From NCBI GenBank assembly GCA_947498705.1, contig CANMLW010000008.1:142289-206288 (forward strand): a DNA stretch of 64,000 nt, written 5' to 3'. Under the pieces are notes generated by a model. It did no database searches and was not told where the DNA came from. It saw only the letters and a program-made list of their open reading frames with translations. The translations under genes and the position numbers were made by a program. The DNA is from an uncultured Aquimarina sp. Lineage in GTDB: Bacteria > Bacteroidota > Bacteroidia > Flavobacteriales > Flavobacteriaceae. Of this stretch, positions 20,849 through 29,701 are shown in pieces (the first letter of the stretch is position 1; each line of letters begins with the position of its first letter).

Positions 20849-21166
20849 ATGGGATTAATACTATCAGCAAGTACCCTTGTGCTAATGGCAACAGTCTATA
20901 TGCATCATGTTCAGAAAAGACTGCGCAATAATGATGTATGTTTTATCTGTTCTATTAATTTAATTGTAATTTCTGTTTTGCTTTTTGTGCTTTGGGAGCG
21001 CAATTTTCATTGCCCAATCTGTTGGGGGGCATTATTATTAATAGTGATTTCTTTTGTTTTAAGAATGCTCTTAGGGAAACATCGAGTCAAAAGGCAAGAA
21101 AAAATTTCAATAGTCTTTATTGTTTCTTACCTACTTTTAGGATTGCGTTATATTTTTTTGATATAA
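20849..21166 (+). CDS. Small membrane protein of unknown function
   Basis: The 105-aa ORF has about four hydrophobic segments: residues 1-17, 31-48, 56-75 and 86-105. Between segments two and three there is a CPIC pair in FHCPICWGALLL, and basic residues (KHRVKRQEK) precede the last segment, as expected for inside-facing loops. I do not recognise a family. It lies alone in a gap that would otherwise be empty, divergent from the CstB-like gene. The codon usage and regular membrane pattern favour a real gene, but no homology supports it here. Confidence 0.45.
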   Translation: MGLILSASTLVLMATVYMHHVQKRLRNNDVCFICSINLIVISVLLFVLWERNFHCPICWGALLLIVISFVLRMLLGKHRVKRQEKISIVFIVSYLLLGLRYIFLI

Positions 21167-21294
21167 CACTAACTATTTGGTATTTGAACTAAAAATAGAA
21201 AAATAATAAATCGAAAACTTGAATAAGTTGATGCTATAGTAAAGCTATAAATTGCTAAATCATGATAGTATGACACTTTGGATAAGATATTATA

Positions 21295-21334
21295 ATGAAA
21301 AAAGCCTTCATTATTTGGTAATAATGAAGGCTTT
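21295..21334 (-). terminator. Intrinsic terminator of tRNA-Pro(TGG)
   Basis: A perfect 14-bp inverted repeat has arms at 21301-21314 and 21321-21334 and a 6-nt loop. On the minus strand it is followed by a run of T (complement of 21296-21303). It sits directly 3' of the tRNA. Confidence 0.85.
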
Positions 21335-21341
21335 AACTTAG

Positions 21342-21416
21342 TCGGGGTGGCAGGATTCGAACCTGCGACCTCCGCGTCCCAAACGCGGCGCGATAACCGG
21401 GCTACGCTACACCCCG
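21342..21416 (-). tRNA. tRNA-Pro (anticodon TGG)
   Basis: The minus strand folds as a cloverleaf. The acceptor stem is CGGGGTG/CACCCCG with discriminator A. The anticodon stem CCGCG/CGCGG carries a loop with TGG, and the T arm has GGTTCGAATCC. CCA is not encoded. It reads CCN proline codons. Confidence 0.95.
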
Positions 21417-21584
21417 AAAATTGGCTATCTTTAAGCGGGTGCAAATATATATAAATCATTTGATTTATTGCAAGAAATGATAAAATTAACATGATTTGTT
21501 TTTTTGTTTGATAGTTAAGATGTTGATTAATAATCTTGTAAGAAGCCTTGTTTATAGCTGTTATTATGTATATATATATAAAAC

Positions 21585-21614
21585 ATCCCTTTACTCATAG
21601 CAGAGTAAAGGGAT
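21585..21614 (-). terminator. Hairpin terminator after the NTF2-like gene
   Basis: A perfect 12-bp inverted repeat (21585-21596 and 21603-21614, 6-nt loop) lies 24 bp after the NTF2-like stop. Its minus-strand tail is GTTTTATATA, only moderately T-rich. Confidence 0.7.
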
Positions 21615-21637
21615 TATAAAGATGTTGATAAAATGTA

Positions 21638-22018
21638 TTATGCGTGATAATAACGTTCTCTGTAGATTTTTCCATCTTTCCATTCTGTAACAACCGCTTG
21701 TTCAGAAAGCATGGTACTACCATCTTTTAATTTTAATTCCATCACAGCATCATAGAAAGAATGATTACCATTGACCGAATAATTATTGATATCATATCTA
21801 ACAAATTCTTCAAGTTGATTATTAATAAAATCCTGTTCAAATTTTACATTAAATGCTTTCCCTTTTTTAGGTACTTCGTTTGCTTCTCGTAATTCTACAT
21901 CATCATGAAGATAGGTTTTCATGGCTTCAATAAACTCTCCTTTTGCCAATAATTCATGAATATGTAAAAGGTTATTCTCTATAGTGCTTTCGATTGGGTT
22001 AGAAACGGTATTTTCCAT
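21638..22018 (-). CDS. SnoaL-like / NTF2-like domain protein
   Basis: The 126-aa protein has the length and pattern of the cone-shaped NTF2/SnoaL fold. An N-terminal helix (ENNLLHIHELLAKGEFIEAMKTYL) leads into HDDVELREANEVPKKGK, then four beta strands ending EWKDGKIYRERYYHA. The same pattern is seen in many flavobacterial 'nuclear transport factor 2 family' proteins. It is likely cytoplasmic. Family members are enzymes, ligand binders or structural proteins, so no function can be assigned. It is a single-gene unit with its own terminator, divergent from cydAB. Confidence 0.8.
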   Translation of the reverse strand: MENTVSNPIESTIENNLLHIHELLAKGEFIEAMKTYLHDDVELREANEVPKKGKAFNVKFEQDFINNQLEEFVRYDINNYSVNGNHSFYDAVMELKLKDGSTMLSEQAVVTEWKDGKIYRERYYHA

Positions 22019-22245
22019 ATGGTTTAAATTTTAAATTAGTATTTGGTAAAAAATATTCTTGTATAAATTGATGAGGTAAAGATATTTTAACAACTACCTA
22101 TTTATAATGGACTTTTTTCCTTATTCCTTGTCGATTATTCCTTTATTAATTATTAGGTAGGTTATAGTAGGTGAGCAAGAATGGTATACCAAAAAATAAT
22201 GCATTATATTCTATGATATTACTTCATAAAACCAACTGGTAGTTG

Positions 22246-22253
22246 TATTTTTG
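22246..22253 (+). promoter_or_regulatory. Candidate -7 promoter element of cydAB
   Basis: TATTTTTG matches TAnnTTTG and lies 43 bp upstream of the cydA ATG. No clear TTG is seen at the usual upstream distance, so the call is tentative. Confidence 0.45.
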
Positions 22254-22295
22254 TACACGTAATTCGGAAGCCAATTTCTTATCTAAATTCTATCT

Positions 22296-23597
22296 ATGGA
22301 AAACCTTGATGCAGCAAGACTTCAAATGGCATTTACACTAATATTTCATATTGTTTTTGCTTGTATTGGTATGGTGATGCCTTTTTTTATGGTCGTATCA
22401 CATTATAAATGGTTAAAAACACGTAACCAAGTATATCTAACGTTAACCAAGGCGTGGCAAAAAGGAGTAGCTATATTTTTTGTTACAGGTGCGGTTTCTG
22501 GAACTGCGTTATCTTTTGAACTAGGATTATTATGGCCAGAATTTATGAAGCATGCAGGTCCAATTATTGGTATGCCTTTTTCGTTAGAAGGAGCTGCATT
22601 TTTTGTAGAAGCTATCGCACTGGGATTTTATTTATATGGATGGAACAAATTGCCAGAAAAATTTCATTGGGTTACCGGGATTATTATAGGCCTTTCTGGA
22701 GTAGCATCTGGGATTTTGGTAGTGGCTGCGAATGGTTGGATGAACGCGCCTACTGGGTTTGATTATATAGACGGTAAATTTACGAATATAGATCCGGTAC
22801 AAGCAATGCTAAACCCAGCTTGGTTTACACAGGCATTGCATATGACTCTTGCTGCCTTTACCGCTACAGGGTTTGCAGTAGCTGGGATTCATGCGTATCA
22901 GGTATATAAGAAACGAAAAATAGAGTTGCATACCAAAGCCTTTAAAATAGCCTTAACTTTTGCCGCAGTTGCTGCTATATTGCAACCCATTAGTGGAGAT
23001 ATTTCTGCAAAAGATATAGCAGAACGACAACCTGTTAAATTAGCCGCTATGGAGGCGCATTACCATACCGAAAAAGGAGCACCATTGTATGTTGGAGGTA
23101 TTGTAAATGAAGAAACGCAAGAAGTAAGCTATAAAATCGCTTTACCAGGAATGCTCTCTTTTCTTGCTTTTGGAGATTTTGATGCAGAGGTAAAAGGACT
23201 AAATGATTTTCCAGAAGATGAGCGCCCAAACGTGCCTATGGTACATTATGCATTTCAAATCATGGTGGGAATAGGTTCCCTATTATTTCTTGTGGGGATT
23301 CTATATTTTGTATCATTAAAAAAGAAAAAATGGTTAAACAATAATAAGTATTGGTTGTTATTTGTATTGGTGGCTCCTTTAGGTTTTATCGCTCTCGAAG
23401 CCGGGTGGATTGTTACCGAAGTAGGAAGACAACCCTGGATTATCCATAAGATCATGAGAACCAAAGATGCCGTAACACCCATGCCAGGGATAGTAGTGAG
23501 CTTTTATACCTATATAGTAGTATACTTAACATTATCGGTTGCGGTAACCTGGCTAATGCTTCGACAGATAAAAGTACTAAACCATTCAAATCACTAG
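22296..23597 (+). CDS. cydA: Cytochrome bd oxidase subunit I
   Basis: The 433-aa integral membrane protein has about nine membrane spans. The N-terminal FTLIFHIVFACIGM carries a heme-ligand His (His19 in the usual layout). GPIIGMPFSLEGAAFFVEA and the signature EVGRQPW near residue 374 are diagnostic for CydA. The Q-loop between the middle helices is short (about residues 230-310), so this is the short-loop type common outside enterobacteria. With CydB it forms the high-affinity quinol:O2 oxidoreductase of the inner membrane. cydB follows after 2 bp. Confidence 0.96.
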   Translation: MENLDAARLQMAFTLIFHIVFACIGMVMPFFMVVSHYKWLKTRNQVYLTLTKAWQKGVAIFFVTGAVSGTALSFELGLLWPEFMKHAGPIIGMPFSLEGAAFFVEAIALGFYLYGWNKLPEKFHWVTGIIIGLSGVASGILVVAANGWMNAPTGFDYIDGKFTNIDPVQAMLNPAWFTQALHMTLAAFTATGFAVAGIHAYQVYKKRKIELHTKAFKIALTFAAVAAILQPISGDISAKDIAERQPVKLAAMEAHYHTEKGAPLYVGGIVNEETQEVSYKIALPGMLSFLAFGDFDAEVKGLNDFPEDERPNVPMVHYAFQIMVGIGSLLFLVGILYFVSLKKKKWLNNNKYWLLFVLVAPLGFIALEAGWIVTEVGRQPWIIHKIMRTKDAVTPMPGIVVSFYTYIVVYLTLSVAVTWLMLRQIKVLNHSNH

Positions 23598-23599
23598 AT

Positions 23600-24637
23600 A
23601 TGTTATACGTTGTATTGTTTTTTTTAGCTTTTTCTCTTTATCTATATGTGGTATTAGGAGGAGCTGATTATGGAGCGGGAATAGTAGAACTATTCTCGTC
23701 TGAAGAAAATCAAAAAATTACAAAAAAAACGATTTATAGAGTGATGGGGCCTGTTTGGGAGGCCAATCATATCTGGGTGATAATTTTGATTGTGATCCTA
23801 TGGATTGCATTTCCCGAGTATTATAATATAATGGTAATTAGTTTGCATATCCCGCTTACTATAGTGTTGTTAGGAGTAACTTTAAGAGGAGTTGCTTTTG
23901 TATTTAGACACTATGATGCGGTAATAGATAAGTCTCAAAAGCTATATGATCAAATGTTTAAAGTATCAAGTCTTATTACTCCGATCTTTTTGGGAATTGT
24001 TTTTGGTGCATTAATTAGCGGAAACATCAAAATAACTGATGATATCAGCACATTGACTTTTTATGATGCTTTTATAGCGCCTTGGTTTAATGCGTTTAGT
24101 ATACTAGTAGGATTGTTTTTTGCGGCACTTTGTGCTTTCTTATCTTCTGTCTTATTAATCGGAGAATCAGAATCTGGAAAAGAGAATATCTATATTAGAA
24201 AGTCTGCGATAGCCGCTATTGTAGTTTTTGTAGTTGGTTTTGTGACATTAGGGTATGGGTATCTAATCGATAACGTATTTATTAATGGTTTTGTTAGCAA
24301 TCCTTTTGCATTGATTTGTGTAACCTTATCTGCAGTATTATTAATCCCTTTATGGAAAATGATTAGAAAAGGAAATAAGGTTTGGAGTAGATCCTTTGCT
24401 GGCTTACAGGTGTTCTTTATTCTTTTAGCAGCATTGGGAGCTCATTTTCCTGATATTATTATCACTACAAATGGTAGTATTAATTTATTAGAAAATAGTG
24501 CTCCAGAAAGTGTTATTAAAGTACTTGGGATTTCTCTTATTATAGGAGGAGCAGTGATTTTACCGGGACTTTTTCATTTACTGAAATCATTTAAAATGAT
24601 TAAAATTCTGGATCGTGATAATAATCCTTTAATTTAA
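23600..24637 (+). CDS. cydB: Cytochrome bd oxidase subunit II
   Basis: The 345-aa membrane protein has eight to nine spans. The N terminus shows LYVVLGGADYGAGIVEL, and VMGPVWEANHIWVIILIV near residue 50 is the conserved CydB motif with the Trp-His pair. Length is normal. It starts 2 bp after cydA, so the genes are co-transcribed. No cydX-like small ORF or cydDC transporter is visible next to the pair. Confidence 0.96.
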   Translation: MLYVVLFFLAFSLYLYVVLGGADYGAGIVELFSSEENQKITKKTIYRVMGPVWEANHIWVIILIVILWIAFPEYYNIMVISLHIPLTIVLLGVTLRGVAFVFRHYDAVIDKSQKLYDQMFKVSSLITPIFLGIVFGALISGNIKITDDISTLTFYDAFIAPWFNAFSILVGLFFAALCAFLSSVLLIGESESGKENIYIRKSAIAAIVVFVVGFVTLGYGYLIDNVFINGFVSNPFALICVTLSAVLLIPLWKMIRKGNKVWSRSFAGLQVFFILLAALGAHFPDIIITTNGSINLLENSAPESVIKVLGISLIIGGAVILPGLFHLLKSFKMIKILDRDNNPLI

Positions 24638-24672
24638 TCGTAAGATTACTATATTTGCAATCTTAAATTTTT

Positions 24673-24747
24673 CGGGTAGTAGCTTAGTCCGGTTAAAGTG
24701 CTGGTCTGGGGGACCAGAGATCGGAGGTTCGAATCCTCTCTACCCGA
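24673..24747 (+). tRNA. tRNA-Pro (anticodon GGG)
   Basis: The sequence folds as a cloverleaf. The acceptor stem is CGGGTAG/CTACCCG with discriminator A. The anticodon stem CTGGT/ACCAG carries the loop CTGGGGG, giving anticodon GGG, and the T arm has GGTTCGAATCC. CCA is not encoded. A TATATTTG box at 24650-24657 fits the promoter -7 consensus just upstream. Confidence 0.93.
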
Positions 24748-24750
24748 CAA

Positions 24751-24779
24751 AAAGAGGCCTTGAAAAGGCCTCTTTTTTT
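24751..24779 (+). terminator. Intrinsic terminator of tRNA-Pro(GGG)
   Basis: An 11-bp perfect stem (24751-24761 and 24765-24775) has a 3-nt loop and runs into seven T (24773-24779), immediately after the tRNA. Confidence 0.92.
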
Positions 24780-24848
24780 ATACTAATATTTTGATTAGAT
24801 TTAGTGTTGTTAGTAATACCTTAAGAAAAAAGTTTCTGAACATAAGTA

Positions 24849-25100
24849 ATGATATTAAATCAAATACAAAACATTCCAGAAGAATATTCAGAAGTACAAT
24901 ACAATCATAAGAAATATAGTATTGTAAAAGAAACTTTTAATAACGGGCAATCATATAAAATATATGCAGAAGAATTGGGAGGAAAAGATTTTATAAGCTT
25001 AAATTATTATAGAATGTCTCATGAAAATGTGTTGAAACCTTGTGAAATGCCAAAAGAAAAAGTAATTCATTTTTTAAATAACTACCAACCGATATTATAA
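24849..25100 (+). CDS. Conserved-looking small protein of unknown function
   Basis: The 83-aa product is soluble and has no signal peptide. Landmarks are IPEEYSEVQYNHKKYSI, YAEELGGKDFISLNYY and LKPCEMPKEKVIHFL. Similar short proteins in flavobacteria are sometimes labelled methionine sulfoxide reductase, but it has no GCFWC-type active site, so I do not use that name. It shares one base with the next gene (TAATG), which couples it to the aldo/keto reductase and suggests a joint function. Confidence 0.7.
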   Translation: MILNQIQNIPEEYSEVQYNHKKYSIVKETFNNGQSYKIYAEELGGKDFISLNYYRMSHENVLKPCEMPKEKVIHFLNNYQPIL

Positions 25101-26044
25101 TGTTTTTAGGATTAGGAACAGCCGCTCTGGGGCGGCCACAATATATTAATATTCGACAAGAAAACGTTTCGAATCAAAACCTAGAAGATTTTAAACAAAA
25201 CGGTTTTCGAGTATTAGAAGAAGCTTATAAAATTGGAATACGATATTTTGATACCGCGCCGGGGTATGGACTTGCAGAAAATTTATTGTTAGAGTGGGTA
25301 AAGACAAAAAATGATCCCACTATTCATATAGCAACAAAATGGGGCTATACCTATGTAGCCAATTTTGATGCCAATGCTAAAATTCATGAAGTAAAAGAGC
25401 ATAGTTTAACAAAGTTGAATGAGCAATGGGAAGTTTCAAAATCGTTTTTGCCGTATATAAAAGTGTACCAAATTCATTCTGCAACATTAGAGACCATGGT
25501 GCTCGAGAATTCAGTTATTTTAGAAAGGTTAGCTTTTTTGAAAGAAACATATAATCTAAAAATTGGAATAACAACTACTGGCGCCAATCAAGTCGAAGTT
25601 ATTAAAAAAGCGTTAGGTGTTTCGGTAAATGGTAATCAATTATTTGATACTTATCAGGTTACATACAATATCCTTGATCAGAGTATAAGAGAGGTTTCAG
25701 AAGTTTTAGATAACCAAAAAAAACAGCTAGTTATAAAAGAAGCAATGGCCAACGGACGATTGTTCGAAAATAGTACTTATAAGTACTATGATAAGTTATA
25801 TAAGGTGTTGGAAATGTTGGCAAAAAAATATGAAGTAGGGATAGATGCAATAGCTCTTAATTTTTGTAAATGTACACTGCCAAATGCTAAAATACTTAGT
25901 GGTGCTGCCTCTATAGCACATATAAAACAAAATGCACAAGCAACCACTTTTAGGTTAACAACCGATGAAATATTACTGCTAAGCACTTTTGAAGTAGATC
26001 CTACCCTATATTGGCAAGAAAGAAAGCAATTAGCCTGGAACTAA
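25100..26044 (+). CDS. Aldo/keto reductase
   Basis: The 314-aa (beta/alpha)8 oxidoreductase begins MFLGLGTAALGRPQYINI. The catalytic Asp and Tyr lie in YFDTAPGYGLAENLL (about residues 54-68). The family Lys is in IATKWGY (about residue 84) and His in YQIHSATLE (about residue 134). It resembles the AKR subgroup that acts on sugar or aldehyde substrates with NADPH, but the substrate cannot be told. Unusually, it has Cys-rich 'LNFCKCTLPNAKIL' where the family often has the NADP-binding GxxS segment; the segment after it (SGAASIAHIKQN) still fits cofactor binding. Confidence 0.88.
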   Translation: MFLGLGTAALGRPQYINIRQENVSNQNLEDFKQNGFRVLEEAYKIGIRYFDTAPGYGLAENLLLEWVKTKNDPTIHIATKWGYTYVANFDANAKIHEVKEHSLTKLNEQWEVSKSFLPYIKVYQIHSATLETMVLENSVILERLAFLKETYNLKIGITTTGANQVEVIKKALGVSVNGNQLFDTYQVTYNILDQSIREVSEVLDNQKKQLVIKEAMANGRLFENSTYKYYDKLYKVLEMLAKKYEVGIDAIALNFCKCTLPNAKILSGAASIAHIKQNAQATTFRLTTDEILLLSTFEVDPTLYWQERKQLAWN

Positions 26045-26125
26045 CTGTAATAAAAAAATCAACCCCACTTTGTATACTAATTTAGTTAATTAACTTTTTT
26101 TGAGTTAATCAAGAAACCTCGATAT

Positions 26126-26157
26126 ATACCTCATACATGTTAAAAAGTATGAGGTAT
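26126..26157. terminator. Hairpin between convergent genes
   Basis: A perfect 11-bp inverted repeat (26126-26136 and 26147-26157) has a 10-nt A-rich loop, between the aldo/keto reductase and the convergent decarboxylase gene. The T tail is weak on both strands. Confidence 0.5.
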
Positions 26158-26237
26158 AATTACCCAGTATGCCTATATCAAGATAATTTATTTAGTTATA
26201 TGAAGTAGGGTTGAACGCATTTAATATATAATTGGCT

Positions 26238-27464
26238 TTAAGAGTTCTTTTCTAATATTTCTGGAGGACAGGTGCTAATATCTGTTCCGTAATGGCGATA
26301 ATGATCACAAGTATTAATTTCTGGAGCTTTTCCTTCCTGAAATAGTAGTATGATATCTGACCCGCCAAATAAGAAATACCCAAACTCATCTCCTTTTTCT
26401 ACAGTTGCATTTTCTCCTGCTTGCGCTGTCATATTAACAGAGGATACCTGACACATTCCTACCGGAATGACCGCAACAATCCCCATATCTCCATAAGGTG
26501 ATTGAGAGGTGTCTATAGTTACAATTCCTCTTGCTTGTGTAAATTCATACCCTCCTTCAGAATTATCAGGAGCATCGAATTGCCTATCTTTTAAATTGAC
26601 TTCCAGATACGTTAATCCTTGTACAGCATAGCATTCTTTTAAAATTCCTGCTACTGGTGTATGAAACCTATGATAAGAATATGGACCTAAAAAATAATGT
26701 ACAAAAGTACCATTAGCAAAGGCATTTGCATATTGACTGTCTTTTAGTAATTCTGGAATACTTGCAAACTTATGAGTCTTTTTCATCGTAATCTCCGGAA
26801 TTGTAGAGTTTTCATCAATTTGATACATCATTCTATAGGTACAATCTGCCGGAGAAGTTATTGTGGTATTATCCTTAGGATTGGCAATAGGCCGTAACCC
26901 AGGATTTAATTCACGAGAGAAAAATTGATTAAAAGTTTGCCAACCGCCAGGTCTGTTTGGTTTGCCATCGATCATCGAATCTTGTATTCGGTATTTTGGC
27001 GAGTATTTTATAAAGGATTCTAAAATTTCATCATTAAAAGAATCTGTAGTATTTAGAAAACTTCCCCATAAATTAGCATAACCAACCAACCATTTACTAA
27101 ACCAGTCTATGTTTTGTACAATGGTACTTTCATTAGGTCCTACTTCTTGATCTATTAAATAATAAAAATGGCAAAGCCTGTCATACACCTCTTGAGAATT
27201 ACCTGTTTTTGGATCTTTCCAGGCAGGATTATTACTTTGTTGAGGAATCCATGATGCGAATTCTTTTAAATAGGCACTATATTCATAAATATCAAGAGGC
27301 CATGATAAAATATTGTATAGTTGAGTGTCCAGATTTGATTGTGCCGCTGACTTTGCCTTGCGTAAAGATGCCATTAGTAATTCAATAAAATTGCGGTCAT
27401 AATTTGCTTTCTCATTAATAAAATCGATCGCGTGTTGAGATGTTTGTAACTCTTGTGTTTTCAT
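26238..27464 (-). CDS. Phosphatidylserine decarboxylase-like protein
   Basis: The 408-aa product has an N-terminal helical part that resembles the phophatidylserine decarboxylase-associated domain (about residues 50-170). It is followed by the decarboxylase fold: NQFFSREL, SPADC (Asp), LGPYSYHRFHTPV (His) and EFGYFLFGGSDIIL. The last has the Gly-Ser pair at which the proenzyme is cleaved to make the pyruvoyl group; the bacterial motif is LGST, here FGGSD. There is no membrane anchor. It is longer than bacterial Psd (about 220-290 aa), looks more like the eukaryote-type branch, and may act on a lipid or on another amino-acid headgroup. The downstream CxxCH lipoprotein lies upstream in the transcript direction, 82 bp away. 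Confidence 0.85.
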   Translation of the reverse strand: MKTQELQTSQHAIDFINEKANYDRNFIELLMASLRKAKSAAQSNLDTQLYNILSWPLDIYEYSAYLKEFASWIPQQSNNPAWKDPKTGNSQEVYDRLCHFYYLIDQEVGPNESTIVQNIDWFSKWLVGYANLWGSFLNTTDSFNDEILESFIKYSPKYRIQDSMIDGKPNRPGGWQTFNQFFSRELNPGLRPIANPKDNTTITSPADCTYRMMYQIDENSTIPEITMKKTHKFASIPELLKDSQYANAFANGTFVHYFLGPYSYHRFHTPVAGILKECYAVQGLTYLEVNLKDRQFDAPDNSEGGYEFTQARGIVTIDTSQSPYGDMGIVAVIPVGMCQVSSVNMTAQAGENATVEKGDEFGYFLFGGSDIILLFQEGKAPEINTCDHYRHYGTDISTCPPEILEKNS

Positions 27465-27546
27465 GACTATACTGTTTTTTTTATGCTATAATTTCTAATA
27501 GGTTGTTAATTAGAAAATATACGTTGTTGTTAATTTGATTTTAGGA

Positions 27547-28896
27547 TTATTTAAAGTCATTAAGCGCAGCGTTTGCCGACCATAAAAAATCAAGTTGGAG
27601 CGTATCTTTACCATAGTTTTGATTAAAAGCTACGTACCTATCTCCATTATAAAAGTTATTTACTTTTTTACTATTAAGAGGCCATCTTGCCTGGATATGA
27701 CAGCTCATACAATTCGTTTGGATTCCATAATTATTTTGTACAAGTTTTCCTTGATAGTACCCATCTTCATTTTCACCGAGCAATACCGGGCTGTCAGATC
27801 CGGCAGGTCCAAAACCTGCTTCCAGATAGGGATTATATGCATATAAAGATTCGCCTTCGTTTTTTCCGTTTATATATGGTTGTGTTGGCATTTTTGTAGA
27901 GTAGGCAGCTGTCATCGCATAGTGTGCCGAAGCTTGATCTAATGATACCTTACTTCGAAAAGATGCATGTAACTTAGAACTAGGAAACTTAGGATCATCT
28001 GGATATTGACTCCACCAGAAAGATTGCCATGTCCATCGGGTTGTTTCTTTGGTCATTACGTGCATTCCTACTAGAACAGCATAATCTCCGTGTTTAAAAT
28101 CTCCAAAAGGTTCTGTAAAAGCTTTATCTACCTTAAAATGTATAAAATCAGAAATGACGAATTTACTTTTTCCATCTGCTTCTTCATTTTTTTCAACAAT
28201 AGTAATTGAAGAATTTGGCCATGAAGATTGCCCCCAGGTTCTAATAGTATCTTTAGGAGGCCCTTGCCATACATGAATAGTATTTTTATTACTGCCTTTT
28301 GATAAATTAACAGGTAAGAATACCGGTTTTATCATAATAGATCTTGATGGAAAACCAAGAATCTGACTGGCACCACTTTGGATTAGTGATTTTGCTACTT
28401 TTTGACTAAACAATCCTTGCTCAACAACATGTTTTTCTGCGGCAGGACTATATTTTACAAAACCAGCAAGTTGTTTTTGGTTATTAGCACTACCATGACC
28501 TAGTTGATGAGGAAGAGTCAAGGGAAACAGATTGGTGTCACTAATAAGTTCTTCTGATTTTATCTGTTGAGGTGTTCTCCATGATTCGAAGATTCTTATT
28601 TTATGACCATTGGTGGTTTCTAATTTGGTTTTTGTAGTAAGACCTGCCCATATTTGCCATGCATGGGTGTAGATCCCCTCTATGTTTTTTGGATTCGAAT
28701 AATCTTGTGTATAGGCAATCAAGGTTGCTTCTGGAATAGGAAACCCATAGGTGGTAGGAAATGGTTGAGGCTCTATTTTACTATAGGGCTGAAGCTCGGT
28801 TTCGTCTTTTTTCTCATCACAGCTCGTAATCACTAAAAGAAAAATAGAGGTAATGGTTAATAATGCTACCAGAATTGTTTTTTGCTCATCTTTCAT
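27547..28896 (-). CDS. Lipoprotein with a single CxxCH heme motif
   Basis: The 449-aa product starts with a lipoprotein signal (hydrophobic stretch then VITSC, Cys at residue 26). The body has a Trp-rich region (WTWQSFWWSQYPDD) and near the C terminus NCMSCHIQARWPL, a c-type heme-binding CxxCH motif. The pattern resembles cytochrome-c-family envelope proteins of Bacteroidota, but I cannot name the family. It probably sits in the periplasmic leaflet. It may be co-transcribed with the decarboxylase-like gene 82 bp downstream. Confidence 0.75.
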   Translation of the reverse strand: MKDEQKTILVALLTITSIFLLVITSCDEKKDETELQPYSKIEPQPFPTTYGFPIPEATLIAYTQDYSNPKNIEGIYTHAWQIWAGLTTKTKLETTNGHKIRIFESWRTPQQIKSEELISDTNLFPLTLPHQLGHGSANNQKQLAGFVKYSPAAEKHVVEQGLFSQKVAKSLIQSGASQILGFPSRSIMIKPVFLPVNLSKGSNKNTIHVWQGPPKDTIRTWGQSSWPNSSITIVEKNEEADGKSKFVISDFIHFKVDKAFTEPFGDFKHGDYAVLVGMHVMTKETTRWTWQSFWWSQYPDDPKFPSSKLHASFRSKVSLDQASAHYAMTAAYSTKMPTQPYINGKNEGESLYAYNPYLEAGFGPAGSDSPVLLGENEDGYYQGKLVQNNYGIQTNCMSCHIQARWPLNSKKVNNFYNGDRYVAFNQNYGKDTLQLDFLWSANAALNDFK

Positions 28897-29103
28897 AAAT
28901 AGATGTATTTAATTGTTTAATGCTTTATAAATATCCAAAGAAGTTTTGGTGAAACATATTTCATCATATTTCACGAGTATATAATTAAGAGGTTTAAAAA
29001 GGTATTCTTTAGAGAAAAATATGCTTACTTTTAGATAGGTAAGATTGTTTTTTGCGACAGTACAGGTGAAGAATAAAGATATTATTAGGTAAAGGTTTTT
29101 GTT

Positions 29104-29622
29104 TTGAGAAAAGACTACAGTAAAATAGCATTTGGAGGAGGGTGCCATTGGTGTACAGAGGCAGTGTTTCTATCATTAAAAGGAGTTGATAGAGTAGAAC
29201 AAGGGTATGTTGCTTCTATAGGCGACCATCATGATTTTTCTGAAGCAGTAATTGTTCACTTTAATGCAACTAAAATTACCATAGAAACCTTACTAAAAGT
29301 TCATTTGTATACCCATAAAAGTACAAGTGATCATTCTATGCGAAGTAAATATAGATCTGCTGTTTATGTATATGATGAAACACAACAATTAGAAGCCTTA
29401 AAAAATATAAAAGCGTTACAAAAAGAATTTAATAATCAGTTAATTACCAAGGTGCTTCCTTTTGGGAGCTTTAAATTATCTAGAGAAGAAATTCAAAACT
29501 ACTACTATAAAGATCCCAAAAAGCCTTTTTGTGAGAATTTTATTAATCCAAAACTTAAAATATTATTAAGGCAGTTTTCTAAACAAGTCGATTTAGAGAA
29601 ATTAAAAAGTATTTCTTTATAG
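29104..29622 (+). CDS. msrA: Peptide-methionine (S)-S-oxide reductase
   Basis: The 172-aa MsrA reduces methionine-S-sulfoxide in proteins. The active site is FGGGCHWCTEAVF, with the catalytic Cys at about residue 15. This is the GCFWC motif with His in place of Phe, a common variant. YGxSxHDFSEAV appears as SIGDHHDFSEAVIV and FYKDP as YYKDPKK. Start: the frame has a stop (TAG) 16 bp upstream, and the only start before the active site is TTG at 29104. No MsrB domain is fused. Confidence 0.9.
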   Translation: MRKDYSKIAFGGGCHWCTEAVFLSLKGVDRVEQGYVASIGDHHDFSEAVIVHFNATKITIETLLKVHLYTHKSTSDHSMRSKYRSAVYVYDETQQLEALKNIKALQKEFNNQLITKVLPFGSFKLSREEIQNYYYKDPKKPFCENFINPKLKILLRQFSKQVDLEKLKSISL

Positions 29623-29701
29623 ATGAATAATATGATAAATTTAATCTTATACTAGGATCACTATATTTAAGTGTTTAATCGATTAAAGAAAATATTTATT
29701 G

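Noticed and set aside
24849..25100. Small gene as methionine sulfoxide reductase
   Set aside because: No GCFWC-like or MsrB Cys motifs; the true MsrA is at 29104-29622.
28909..29148. Minus-strand ORF of 79 codons between the CxxCH lipoprotein and msrA
   Set aside because: Low-information AT-rich ORF; it overlaps the msrA start on the opposite strand and has no recognisable features.
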